DNA of 64,000 nt from contig CM057456.1 in assembly GCA_016271365.2 (NCBI GenBank), positions 613,619,501 through 613,683,500 on the forward strand. Reading direction: 5' to 3'. Numbering within the stretch: the first letter of the stretch is position 1; the number at the start of each line of letters is the position of its first letter. This DNA comes from Neoceratodus forsteri (lineage: Eukaryota > Chordata > Ceratodontiformes > Ceratodontidae). Of the stretch, positions 9,874-19,526 are shown in pieces. Under the pieces are notes generated by a model. The model saw only the letters and a program-made list of their open reading frames with translations. It was not told where the DNA came from and did no database searches. Position numbers and translations under genes: made by a program.

Positions 9874-10930
9874 CTACTTTGGGAATAGGCTCTGAAGTAC
9901 TGCTGTGCCAAACCGAGCATCACTCCTAGCCTGGATATCCAGAGAGTAATGCTTGGTAAAGGTATGGACTGTTTTCCAGGTGGCTGCTTGACAAATTTCT
10001 AACAGAGGAATATCCCTGGCAGCAGCCAGGGAAGCAGCTGTACCTCTTGTGAAATGAGCCCTCAGGTCTGAGGGTGGAATTTTTCCCAGTTTCTCATAGC
10101 AGAATTGTATACAAGAAACAATCCACCTGGCAATAGTTCTCAAGGTGGCCGGTTTGCCCTTTCCCACTTCCCCATAAGTGAGGAACAACTGGAGGGAATC
10201 AAACCCGTGACCTTTGGTACACTTTATGTAGTAGCTAAGGGCTCTTTTAATATCTAAACTGTGTAGCCTGCTCTCCCCTGAGGAAGAATGGTCAGTGAAG
10301 AAAACAGGGAGAGACACAGACCGATTCAAATGGAAGTCTGAAACCACTTTGGCCAAGAACCTCCTATTGGTTCTAAGGACCACTGTATCTCTACGAAAGG
10401 AGATAAAATCAGGTTCCACTGACAGGGCTTGCAATTCACTGATATGTCTGGCAGAGGTAATAGCTACCAAAAACACAGTTTTCCAAGTCAAGTCCTTAAG
10501 TTCTGCTGAGGACATAGGCTCAAAAGGGGATTGCATAAGTTGAACAATGCAAACATTTAAGTCCCAGGCAGGGGCAGGATTCCTAAAGGGAGGATTGGTA
10601 AGAAGCAATCCCTTGAAAAATTTACAGAATACAGGGTGAGATGACAGCGAGGAAGGTTTTCCCACTGACAGAAAAGCAGAAACAGCTGACAAATGTACCT
10701 TGACAGTAGCTGGTCTGAGGCCTAGGCCATTAAGATGGACCATATAATCCAGAACTGTAGGCAATTCAGCAGCGTCTGGAGATACATGCTTCTTGGAACA
10801 CCAAATGCTGAATATTTTCCATTTGGAGTTATAAGTCTTTCTGGTGGCAGGCTTTTAAGAGGCTTTGAGAATATCCAGAACCCCTTGGGACAGATGCAAA
10901 TCTGCATAATCGAACTCTTCAAGAGCCATG
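9874..10930 (-). pseudogene. D3: tyrosine recombinase (one nonsense codon)
   Basis: The YR catalyses site-specific integration of the circular DNA intermediate in DIRS elements. The long frame 9874-10764 (296 codons) has box A 'SARHISELQALS', the 'LFLTYGEVGKGKPATLRTI' segment, box B 'LRAHFTRGTAAS' (HxxR) and the nucleophile in 'HTFTKHYSLD'. The box-A second Arg is His here but Arg in D5, D6 and D8. Upstream, after a TAA near 10856 ('GVLDILKAS-stop-KPATRKTYNSKW'), the N-terminal domain continues in the same frame. The frame stays open beyond 10930 to about 11226, overlapping the end of the RT-RNase H frame, so the true start is uncertain. Confidence 0.9.
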
Positions 10931-12739
10931 CCTTGAGATTGAGAGACTGAAGATTGGGGTACCAAATCCTCCACTGAGTGGAGGTTAGGTTGTAATTCCT
11001 GGAAAGAGACAGGGGAAGATGGACTGCTAGGGACAGTAAGAGGGGGTACCAGGGCTGCCTGGCCCAATCTGGAGCAATCAGAATCACATTGCAGGGTTGT
11101 GACCTTACCTTGACTAGAACCTTGAACAGTAGAGGAAAGGGAGGGAAGGCATAGAGAAACTTCCCTTCCCAGATCAACATTAGAGCATCCAGAGGGACTG
11201 AGCCCAAGACTGGGGGTCTGCAACAAAACAGAGGAAGTTGGTGATTGTCTGGGGCTGCAGGAGATCTATCTCTAGAGTGCCCCATCTTGAAAAAATCACT
11301 TTCAACACCAGAGGGTCCAGGGACCATTCATGATGGCCCTGGGAGATCCTGCTCAGTGCATCTGCTAGCACATTGTCCTTCCCTAGAAGGTGGACTGCTA
11401 TCAGAGAGGTCTGCAGAGAAGAAGCCATGGACCACAATTTCATGGCTTCTGTGCACAAGGCCATGGACCGAGTGCCTCCTAGCTTGTTGATGTACCACAT
11501 GATGGTGGTGGTGTTGTCTGTTCTGACCTGAACCACCTTGTTCTGCACTGACTGAGAGAAAGCTTGCAGGGCCAGAGAAACTGCCCTAAGTTCAAGGAGA
11601 TTGATATGAAGAAGGGATTCCTGAGGGGACCACAGTTCCTGGGCTGTGAAAGCCCCCAAATGGGCTTCCCACCCCCAAAGGGAAGCATCCGTGTTAAGGA
11701 CCACCAAATGAGACTAAGTGACAAATAGGACCCCTTGCCTTAAATTGTCCTGATCCTGCCACCATAGAAGAGCTTGGATCAGTGTCCGAGTCACTGGAAT
11801 CAGTTTGGTAAGAGGATCCTTTCTTTGGGACCAAAAGGCCCTTAGATGGAACTGAATGTTTCTCATCTGGAATCTTGTCCCTTGGACCACCGCTATAGAA
11901 GCTGCTATGTGGCCTAGGAGCTGAAGGAAGTGCCTTGCTGGTTGGGACGCCTGAAGGCTGAAGGAAGAAGTCAGCTCTATAAGAACTCTTGCCCTTTCCA
12001 GGGGAAGAAAGGCTCTTGCTTTGACAGTATCTAGCTCTGCCCCTGTGAAGGTAAGAAGCTGCACCAGTTCGAGAACTGACTTGGGAAGGTTGAGAAGAAA
12101 TTCCAGGGAAGTGAGCACTTGCTGAGTCACTTGCAGGTCTGACTTGACTTGGTCTGGAGACTGACCCACTATGAGCCAGTTATCCAGATATGGAAAAATG
12201 GAGATCTTTTGCCTTCTTAGAAAGGCAACTACTACTGCCAGGCACTTTGTGAAAACCCTTGGAGCTGATGTTAGACCGAAGGGCATTGCTTTGAACTGAT
12301 AGTGGCCTGAGGGCAATTTGAACCTGAGGTACTTTCTGTGGGAGCACCTGATGGGAATGTGAAAGTAGGCATCTTTGAGGTCCAGGGAGGCTAGCCAGTC
12401 CCCTGGCCTTAAGTGAGGGATGGGTCGCCACTCCCCTGTCTTTTTTGGGGTAAGGAAGTACCTGGAGTACAGACCTTTGCCCCGGTGTAGGGTAGGAACT
12501 CTCTCTATGGCTCTTAAGGCCAGAAGAGATGAAACCTCTGCCTCTAGGGCAAGGGTTTCGGAGAGACTTGCAGGTGGAAAGGATCTGGCTCTCATCTTCG
12601 GAAATTTTTTTAAGCTGAGAACCAGTCCCTGGCTTACTACTTCCAGGACCCACTTGTCTGAAGTAACAGACATCCAGTCCTGGACAAAGTAAGCCAGCCT
12701 GCCCCTAGAGGGATAGGACAGTCGACCCGGGCAGACCCA
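10905..12739 (-). pseudogene. D3: RT-RNase H-Dam-like polyprotein (defective)
   Basis: It copies element RNA and degrades the template in the DIRS cycle. Frame 11714-12673 contains the RT: fingers 'YSRYFLTPKKTGEWRP', motif A 'SLDLKDAYFHIPI', motif B 'MPFGLTSAPRVFTK' and motif C 'FPYLDNWLIVG', where Asn replaces the second catalytic Asp of YLDD. About 25 codons between 'KKTGEWRPI' and 'LRPGDWL' present in other copies are missing. One TAG near 11713 separates RT from RNase H (11180-11707: 'LNTDASLWGWEAHLGA', 'LELRA', 'RTDNTTT', 'DNVLADALSR'). A frameshift near 11255 then leads to the Dam-like region ('YAFPPFPLLFKVL', 'VILIAPDWARQPWY'). Confidence 0.9.
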
Positions 12740-13834
12740 TCAGGGTGTCTGCTTGGCAGGAGCCTTAGGCTGAGGAGTGAATGCAGCCCTGCTCATCCCC
12801 CTTCTGCCTCTCCCTCTGAAGAAACCCCTCTGTGAAAAGGTAGAAGAGGCCTGTGCTTGGTAAAAAGGCCTATGAAAAGGCCTGCCCCTGCCCCTAGATT
12901 GCTGCCTTTGAGGTGTTGCCTACCTCTCCTTGGCCTGTGCACTCGTATAAGTGGCCCTATATTCCTCCATCTTTTTCATGTAATTCTCTGTCTGCTTCCC
13001 AAACAGAGAATTACCTTCCACAGGGAAATCCATGCCCTTAGCCTGGGTGTCCTGTGAGAGGCTAGTACATCTGAGCCAAGCCATTCTCCGAAGAGCCACA
13101 GATGTAGCCATGACTCTTGATGACACATCACTGGAGTCCACAGCAGCATGAAATTGTACCTTAGATGCCTCAATCCCATCAGCAGCCACCTCCTCCAGCT
13201 CCTTGGCCAGCTGGGGGGAGGCCTGTTTTGCCAGTGCCAGTACAGTGTCCCACCTGGACTTCTGGTACCTGGCTGCATAGGCCATATAATTAGCCTGCCT
13301 GAGTCCCGGTTCATAAAAATCTTCAGGGGCATAATCCTGAACCGGAGTAACCGACCAAACCAAACTCCTAGCTAACAGAGCCAGATCGGAAGGAACCCGA
13401 CGAAGCGATTCAACAATCCGAATCACTCGGGCAATCTCATCAGCAATCGGCACATGAACCTCCGGATCCGAACCGGCTGATTTTTCTTTACGTTTCCTTT
13501 TTGTAGGAACCAATCCCTCAGGATCGGCTCTCCTCTTGCCTGAAGAAGTATCGCCCTGGTCAGAGGGCACTCCTTCTGGTTCAGTCGGAACCGAACCGGG
13601 CTGGCAATCCGGGTCAGCGGACTTCTCGGCCTCCTTTTCCCTAAGTCTACCTAATCTTTTGTCCAGGGTAGACTTAGAAAAGTTTTTACATATTTGGCAG
13701 CCTGTATCAAGGTGGTCAAACCCCAGACAATAAACACAGGTGGTGTGGGGATCGGCCTTAGCAAAGACCTCCCCACACTCACTGCAGTGTTGAAACCCAG
13801 TGGGCCCGTGTTTTTTCTTGGGTTTCTCAGACAT
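12740..13834 (-). pseudogene. D3: gag-like protein with one nonsense codon
   Basis: Likely the structural/nucleic-acid-binding protein of the element. The start is chosen at 'MSEKPKKKHGPTG' (13834), the conserved family start; an upstream in-frame Met lies 5 codons earlier. Residues about 15-55 hold paired CxxC knuckles ('HCSECGEVF', 'TTCVYCLGFDHL', 'CQIC'). A Lys/Arg and Ser-rich middle follows, then the conserved block 'RQANYMAYAARYQKSRWD' to 'LFGKQTENYMKKMEEY'. An in-frame TAG at 12917-12919 cuts off the Gln/Arg/Gly-rich tail ('SRGRGRPFHRPF', 'RGFFRGRGRRG'), which resumes to TGA at 12740. The RT frame starts at or inside the 3' end of this gene. Confidence 0.88.
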
Positions 13835-14215
13835 GGCCAACCTAACCAAACTTACCCTTTTTTCAGCAACCGCCAGGCAAGACTCCCTTATTGGTTTCTA
13901 ACTGTATTACGGGTATTGGAAAAAAACGTTAAAACACTTTTTTTTTTTTTTAAACCGATAAGGACCAGTAACCACACACTAAAGGACAATACACAGAGTT
14001 CAAATATGTTGGATCAGTTCAGCGGAACCAATCGAGAAAAGTTTTTACAATTTCCACAAATAACCCAGAACTACTAGCTAAAGTACTTACTGTACAGCAG
14101 ACAGAGCCCTGAACCGTAATACTACAGAAGTTAAGTGGAAAACCCGACACTTAAACTGACTTTGAACCAAGCAGAAGGAGAAATCTCCGGAGCGACTGTT
14201 CAGTGAGGCCGAGTA
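13835..14215 (-). promoter_or_regulatory. D3 5' UTR / leader
   Basis: Non-coding interval between the gag start and the 5' ITR, carrying many GAACCGA/TCGGTT motifs in both orientations and the conserved 'GAGCGACTGTTCAGTGAGG' box just inside the ITR. Its position argues for promoter and leader function; no TATA box or initiator was assigned. Confidence 0.45.
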
Positions 14216-14371
14216 AAGAATCTGATGGTTGGGTTTCAAAGTGCTGCAGACAGAGACCTCAACCGAGCTCGAGCTCAACGTTCTATGCACTGCATAGAAA
14301 ATTAACCCTCTACACTCCGGGGCAGTTCAAAGGCTGGAGCTAACTGCAGATTGTTAGAATACAGCAAGGCT
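14216..14371 (-). repeat. D3 5' (right) inverted terminal repeat
   Basis: Inverted copy of 9322-9476, carrying the same private hairpin (TTCTATGCACTGCATAGAA near 14281-14298) and the same CTGCCCCGGAG box in complement. Outside it, the short right terminus ends in ATGTTGTTTGAA at 14385. Confidence 0.92.
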
Positions 14372-14385
14372 TCATGTTGTTTGAA

Positions 14386-15437
14386 GACAACATTATCAGA
14401 CAAGACAACATCTTTCCTGAGTCAAATGGGGGGGGAGAATCAATCAGAATCTTCTTCATACGCTCTGTCCACTCCCCCTCCTCCTCAGAGGGACATTCTT
14501 ACGCATCTGAAGAAGCTGGTTTCACCAGGTCAGGATTCTCTTCAACGCCTTATCTCCTCATCTTGACATTCCATACTGTCAAGATAGGGGGTTTCTGCCC
14601 TCCTGACTGCCCAGCGGCAGTACAATGCACTGCTGTGCAGATGGCCCAAGTTTGGGAGTGAACCCCGGTGGTCACAACAGGAGGCAGACCAGGCTGAGGT
14701 TGCTGCCATGTGGCAGGGTGCCTCAGCCAGAGAGGACGGATGGTGAGCACCAGCACTGCAGCAACCCTTATGGCTAGACCAGGTAGCTTGCTCCCAAAGC
14801 AGGGAATGTGCTGTGTGCACTCAAGACCAACAGAGGCTACTCTCATGAACAGAAGCGGAAGAAAAACCCATGGCCATCTGAATGATGGCCTGGGCTCCTG
14901 TCTCCCTTGGTTCCTAGTGCCTGCCAGCACTGGATCCTGGTCCACATGGTGGACTGTGACAAGGGGGAGGACAGCCCCCCCATAGCCCCTGCCACAGGGA
15001 GCAGACCCATGGAGGTAGCTGGTAGGCTGCTGGGGCTATGTGGGGAAGCCAGGAAACACAGGCCAGAACAAGGTACATCCCTGACTGATGTACGTGGCCG
15101 GGGCACAAAAATTTCTATGGACAAAAAAAAAAAAAAAAAAAAGAATAAGGGATCACCTCAGATCTGGGTGAGTAGGATTGCCATACTCTGGACGTGCCTG
15201 TGTGACCCCGAAAGGAGGGTCCACTTTTGGTTCAGGTGTCTTCGCAGGAACTAACTGCAGATCATCTCATTTAAGAGAAGGTATGGACTTGGGTAACTCA
15301 GCTTTATCACTGCCAGTGGGAACCACAGAGGCACCCCCAAATCCTGGGAATCAATTGAAGGGGACAAACATAGACATATTAGGATTGTGTTATACAACAA
15401 GGACAATAGGACCCCATCGGCAAAGGTTTCATAGTCC
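14386..15437 (-). pseudogene. D2: gag remainder, interrupted by SINE-like insert
   Basis: To the right of D3, the sequence 14386-14575 resumes the D2 gag acidic region (minus strand 'EEEEGEWTERM', with 'SSCV..' and 'DEEI..' patches). From about 14580 to 15142 an A-tailed insert interrupts it. From 15146 to 15437 there is presumed gag N-terminal or leader sequence ('GSHRHVQ', 'NEMICS') with no clean frame. Assignment of the last part rests mainly on position. Confidence 0.45.
14580..15142 (+). mobile_element. A-tailed SINE-like insertion, plus orientation
   Basis: GC-rich, about 560 bp, ending in an A-run at 15121-15142. A 'CCCAAGTTTGGGAGTGAACC' block near 14647-14666 is B-box-like, and 'ATCCTGGTCCACATGGTGGA' resembles the body of the long SINEs. 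I could not pair convincing target-site duplications and the left boundary is a guess. The open frames across it (for example 14550-14945) are not genes. Confidence 0.5.
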
Positions 15438-15616
15438 AGAAGAAAAAATAATACTCACCATAGTAATGATGTTTCTTCTAATGGGTCCAATACTGAGCCA
15501 ATACAAAAACTGCCATCATCTTCCCTCTAAGATGTTGCCTCGGAGATTAGAATGGTACTGTAGAATCAGAACTCCAAATATTGCTATGTGGTGATGCTCC
15601 CTCTAGTGTTCTAATG
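15438..15616 (+). repeat. D4 3' terminus and left ITR
   Basis: The terminus plus inverted repeat includes AAAAACTGCCATCATCTTCC, AAGATGTTGCCTCGGAGATT, CAGAACTCCAAATATTGCTA and GATGCTCCCTCTAGTGTTCT. Each block has a reverse-complement counterpart in 19527-19680 with scattered mismatches, indicating an older insertion than D3 or D5. Confidence 0.8.
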
Positions 15617-15630
15617 TCAGATTTGTGCTG

Positions 15631-16180
15631 GAGAGAGCCGGCCTGGTGGTGCTGAGGGTTGAGGTGCTGGACGCCACACCTCACGCTTCGCTGGCGACCC
15701 AGGTTCGGGAATGGACTCGGGGTGCCGAGGCCTGGCAGAGAAGAGGAAGGATCGAGCGTCCCGACTGCTCTCCTTCCTCTGGGGTGGGTGAGGGCTCTGC
15801 GCCATACTGCAGCGGCACCTGGCGGAAGCTGGGTGCACTACAGATGCGGGCAGGACAGAGGGGTGGAGTGCAGCGGGCGTCTGCACATAAGGTGCATTGA
15901 CGCCATTGCACGTCCAGCTCCTCGGGGAATCTAAGGAGGAAAACAAGGCTGGGCGACCACATCGGCTAATGGCCATGCCCTGCGCCCCCGGACCCGCGAA
16001 GGCATAGCCACTGGGTGTCTGTGCCACAGGACGTGGGGGGTACTGTCATTGGCCGCCCTGTGTGGATGGGCGATTATCCGCATGGCAGACCTGGTCTGGG
16101 GGTGCGGGTGCCTGTGGCCGAGGTCGTTGGGGGGGGGGCAGCTCTGCCTGAGACAAAGAAAAGGTGTTAAATGTTAAAAA
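15631..16180 (+). mobile_element. long tRNA-derived SINE (550 bp), plus orientation, 12-bp TSD
   Basis: Flanked by AGATTTGTGCTG at 15619-15630 and 16181-16192. The head has an A-box-like 'TGGTGGTGCTGAGGGTTGAG' and a B-box-like 'GCGACCCAGGTTCGGGAATG'. The body carries 'GGATCGAGCG..CTGCTCTCCTTCC' and 'CACCTGGCGGAAGCTGG'. The A-rich tail (TTAAAAA) is short. It is inserted between the D4 ITR and ICR. The plus and minus frames here are accidental. Confidence 0.87.
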
Positions 16181-16192
16181 AGATTTGTGCTG

Positions 16193-16559
16193 TAGGGCAG
16201 AAGGGAGCAATACTAACTAGCTAAACTGCAATGTTTATAGTACGTTAAATATGAAAAAATAAGCAGACTTAAAATTTTAGATATATTTTAAGTAATTAAA
16301 CCATAAATATTTTATAAGACATATTTAAATATAAAGTGTGGTAACATACTCAAATGCTCCAGCAGAAAAGCATATTTAAACCCAGAGACGTCCATTTGAC
16401 AAATACCTGCAAAGCAACTACCTAGAAAACTGCACACACTTTCACTAAACACTACTGTCTGGAACTTCTCTCCAAAAGAGACGGTAGGTTTGAGGCAGCA
16501 CTCTTACAGAACTTTTTTCCTAAATAGGTTCCAGACTTCCCAGCCTTCCGAGGTACTAC
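16193..16559. other. D4 3' UTR sequence, A/T-rich
   Basis: Non-coding and A/T-rich, between the SINE and the ICR. After removing the SINE, the 3' terminus to ICR distance is about 560 bp, close to the 490 bp of other copies, which supports its reading as the DIRS 3' UTR. No gene seen. Confidence 0.5.
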
Positions 16560-16700
16560 TGTATAGTCTGCAGTTTTTGTATGGCATCACCGTTGGAATC
16601 ATGTATTTAAAGAAACAAAATTACTCACTGTACTAATGAATCATGATGTTTCTTCTAATAGGTCCAATACTGAGCCAATACAATCCCATCCCTGCCTCTC
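16560..16700 (+). repeat. D4 internal complementary region (diverged)
   Basis: Contains CTGCAGTTTTTGTATGGCATC (complement-like to the left ITR), an AAAGAAACAAAATTACTCAC stem and TTTCTTCTAATAGGTCCAATACTGAGCCAATAC, which repeats the D4 terminus. It is placed just downstream of YR, as in the other copies. Because the terminal stem is itself palindromic, the boundary between the two ICR halves cannot be fixed by eye. Confidence 0.65.
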
Positions 16701-16745
16701 CTTCTAGAACCTAATGAGAAAGAGGTTTCTAAACTGAGGCTGCCA

Positions 16746-18290
16746 CTAAGGTTGCAGTTCCCTTGTGGAATGCACTCTAAGCCCTAAGGGGAGCTGCATA
16801 CATGCTTTTTCACAGCAGAATTGTATGCAACAGATCAACAACATGGAAATGGTCTTTCTTGTAACAGGTTTGCCTTTGCCAACCTTTCCATCGGTGACAA
16901 ATAGCTGGCTGCTGTCAGATTTTATATATTTTGTTCTGTCAAGACAGTAGCTGAGTGCTCTCTTGACATCCAAACAGTGCAATTCTTGTTCACCTGGACT
17001 TGAATGGGATAGAAAAAGCACACAATAAGTGACTGGTTAAGGTAAATTTCTGACACCACTTTGAGGAGAAACTTTCTGTTTGTCCTTTTTTTTTTTTTTT
17101 CGAACTTTCTTTATACCCCCTACTCACCGGGACCAGGCCTCTCTTCAGTATGGTCTCTCGGGTACTGCCTTCTCCCGCACTCCTGAAGCCCTCTGACCAA
17201 CTCCTGGCTTGGGCCCATCTTTCTCCGACTCCTCTGGCCACCCAACCTCCCGGCTCTGAGCCCCCCGGGGCAAACCGCCGACTCCTACTGGCGCTCTATC
17301 TAGAATCTAGTAGCGCGACCAGGGAGCAGAGGGTGAGCCATTTGTCGGCCGGCAGGACCCAGAACTGTGCATGTGGGCCATCCCACTGGACCCACCTTTG
17401 ACTACCAGGCGACCAGAGTTTTTCCACTTTTTCTGTCCCCCCATAGGCTCAGCAGTACACTGCACACCAGCGTGAGACGTGCACGCTTCCGCGCACGTTC
17501 ACAGGAGCGCCACCACAGCCAATCCCCTTACTGGAGATCCCGACTGCTACTACATCCTCAGTCTCCACTGGGGGTCGCCAGATAGCAGTATCTTCTACCC
17601 CCCCGCCTCCCTCCCAAGAAAGGAGAGCTGTCCTCTGTACGCTTGATCCTTTCCTTCCTTGATGACCCCCAACGACCCGACTCCGCTTCCGAACCCAGGT
17701 CACCGGCATGGCTCGAGGTAAGGCATCCAGCACCTTAGCCCTCTGTGCCACCAGGTCGGCGTTTCTGTTTGCCTTAAGGACAACTATGTCCCTGTGCATG
17801 ATAATGTAGTTAAGCTCTGTGCACAAGACTTGAGCTCACACTGACTCCAACAGCAGAGGTCATAGCTATGAGGAAGGGTGTCTTCCATGTCACAAACCCG
17901 AGGTCCACAGAGGCCATGGGCTTGAAGGGGGCATGCACTAGTTGTGCCAAGCATATATTTAGATCCCAAGGGAGAAGATTCCCTAACTGGGGGTTGCAGG
18001 TGAAGGAGGCCTTTGAAAAATCTGTTGAACACAGGATATAAGGCTAGATAATTTGACTTTCCTACAGATAGGAAGGCTAATATTGCTGCCAAGAGGACTT
18101 TCAATGATGAAGTCATTAACCCATTTGTGTGCAGATGTTACAAATAATCCAGAACAACTGTTTAATCAGCCTCCAGTGAAGAAACACCTTTACTTGAGCA
18201 CTAAATTATACATTTTTCCATGTTGAGGAATAGGATTTTCTTGTGGACCGTTTCTTTGAAATTTTCAGAATATTTAGTAATGTGCTTGAC
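16746..18290 (-). pseudogene. D4: tyrosine recombinase split by a SINE
   Basis: The C-terminal part (16746-17021) reads 'SSPGEQELHCLDVKRALSYC', 'SQLFVTDGKVGKGKPVTRKT' and 'LGLRVHSTRELQP' (HxxR box), then a frame break before the Tyr region. The N-terminal part (17784-18116 and, in pieces, to about 18290) reads 'LKVLLAAILAFLSVGKS' and, further upstream, 'DILKISKK' plus 'STRKSYSSTWKN'. The SINE at 17086-17761 separates the two. YR is no longer expressible as one protein. Confidence 0.75.
17086..17761 (-). mobile_element. long tRNA-derived SINE (676 bp), 13-bp imperfect TSD
   Basis: Flanked by TTTCTGTTTGTCC (17073-17085) and TTTCTGTTTGCCT (17762-17774), which is YR coding sequence duplicated at insertion. 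The T-run at the left is the A-tail of a minus-strand element. The head at right reads on the minus strand 'GGTGGCACAGAGGGCTAAGG' (A box) and 'GTGACCTGGGTTCGGAAGC' (B box). The body shares 'GATCAAGCGTACAGAGGACA..CTCTCC' and 'CCCCCAGTGGAGACTGAGGA' with the other copies. It is the longest copy in the window. Confidence 0.88.
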
Positions 18291-18292
18291 AG

Positions 18293-19003
18293 GGTATCCA
18301 GTCATTATAGCGACTGTAAATGAGTGATTCTCAAAAGAGTGACTCATTTACAGCGCTACCCTGCTGGGCTACCCTGTAAGGGTAGAAACGGAATGAGAAA
18401 GCGAGGGGGCATTCAAGAATGCATGGGACAGACATAAGGCAGTCCTAGTGGGGGGGTAGGAGGAAGTAGGCTGTTGGTTAACTAGGATCTGCAGCTTATC
18501 TGTTAGGTAGGAAAATGGGCAGACTAGGTGGGCCAAGCGGTCCTTATCTGCTGTCAAATTCTATGTTTCTACAGATGAGCGAGGGAGGGCAACCGGAAGG
18601 GGAGGGATAGGGAAGAGAAGGGGAGGAATAGGGAAGAAGGTTTGTGTGGGGTGGTATGCTGTGCTACCACTGAGCTAGCTGGGTGGTGTGGTGGTGAGGG
18701 TGGCTAGCTTCGGTGCAGCAGGTACTGGGTTCGGGGCTGGGGACCGGAGAATATGTTATTGCTGCTGTAGTGTTTTTTTTTATTTTTCAGACTGTCTCCC
18801 CTTCCCCAACATGCACCCCCCCCGGAGTTGGTTATATTTAGTCAGGGTGGTGCAGGGGGCAAAGCCCCCCCAAATAAATACTGTTTTAACTTGCTGGCTG
18901 TGTTGTCGCCCCACAAGTGTACATCGCCATTGTGCTTTTTGGCAATGTACACTCACTCTAATGGCGCTCGCTCTTTTGCGATCGCCATTATGACATGGAA
19001 CAA
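18293..19003 (+). mobile_element. hairpin-rich non-autonomous DNA element (711 bp), 9-bp TSD
   Basis: Flanked by CTTGACAGG at 18284-18292 and 19004-19012. The ends form an imperfect inverted repeat (CCAGTCATTATAGCGA at left against CCATGTCATAATGGCGA read inward from the right). Internal hairpins include CTGTAAATGAGT paired with ACTCATTTACAG (18315-18355), a GCAGGGGGCAAAGCCCCCC stem (about 18850-18870) and AATGGCG paired with CGCCATT (18959-18989). It contains a CR1-like 3' tail at 18410-18573. No transposase frame; superfamily not assigned. Confidence 0.7.
18410..18573 (+). mobile_element. CR1-like 3' end fragment
   Basis: The phrase 'GGGCAGACTAGGTGGGCCAAG' (18517-18537) followed by 'GGTCCTTATCTGCTGTCAAATTC' and a 'TATGTTTCTAC' tail is the usual 3' terminus of CR1-group LINEs and compares with 'GCAGACTTGGTAGATCATAAAG' near 31828. 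It is severely 5'-truncated, in plus orientation, and lies within the hairpin-rich element. Confidence 0.6.
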
Positions 19004-19029
19004 CTTGACAGGTTCATGTTAGATTATTC

Positions 19030-19526
19030 TAAGTTTTCAAGAACCAAGCCTTCAAGGCTCAGTGTTCTGAGGTTTGGAATTTTACCCTGCCCTGGGGCAC
19101 AGTCAGAAGGCCATGGCTCATGGGGAAACAGATGGGATTCTGTCTGGGACGGACAGTAAGAGAGAGAATCATGCCTGTCTCATCTAGTCTGGTGTCACCA
19201 GAATCACTGTTGCTCTTTCCTCAATTTCTAGAGCATTCTGTGAATTAGACAGAATGGGGGAATGCATAGAGGACGCTCCCTCCCAACTGAGAGTCACAGC
19301 ATCCTGGGGTACAGTCCCTGTGGGGTTGCCTGCAGCAGAACAACGGTAACTTGTAATTGTCACATGAGGCAAACAAGCCCACCTCTGGTATGCCCCATCA
19401 CATGAATAAAGTCTGAACCACATGGTGGTCTAGTGATCACTCCTGGTTTCCCTGACTAATCCTGCTCAGTGCAACTGCCAGAACATTGTCCTTCCTTGGT
19501 GGTTGTCTTCAATGGAGAAAACAAAT
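19030..19526 (-). pseudogene. D4: Dam-like region and RNase H scrap
   Basis: At 19040-19110 the minus strand matches the 'LALEDLEYADL/ RIMYPNLES' overlap of YR and Dam-like frames in D6. Frame 19184-19423 ('TVPQDAVTLSWEGASSMHS') corresponds to 'SVPLDALLLDWEGKFLYA' of D5. At 19440-19500 the RNase H 'DNVLADALSRIS' box is recognisable in broken form. It ends abruptly at the 5' ITR, which defines the internal deletion of RT and gag. Confidence 0.6.

Larger units (their letters stand above)
9276..14385 (-). mobile_element. D3: nearly complete DIRS-like retrotransposon (5,110 bp)
   Basis: Bounded by AGAAGAAAAAATTACTC at left and the GCTTCATGTTGTTTGAA end at right, with a matched ITR pair (9322-9476 and 14216-14371) and an ICR at 9738-9836. 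The coding strand is minus, with gag, RT-RNase H-Dam-like and YR in order. No target-site duplication is seen, as expected for YR-mediated integration. It is the best-preserved layout in the window: gag, RT/RNase H and YR each carry essentially one premature stop, but RT also has a catalytic substitution and a small deletion. Inserted into D2 gag in the same orientation as its host. Confidence 0.93.

Noticed and set aside
12736..12745. Stop-codon readthrough joining gag and RT in D3 (same phase, single TGA)
   Set aside because: D6, D7 and D10 have RT in a different phase at this junction, so the D3 arrangement is more likely an indel.
17690..17761. A genuine tRNA gene
   Set aside because: A- and B-box-like blocks are present, but there is no cloverleaf I can fold; the block is the head of a SINE with TSD.
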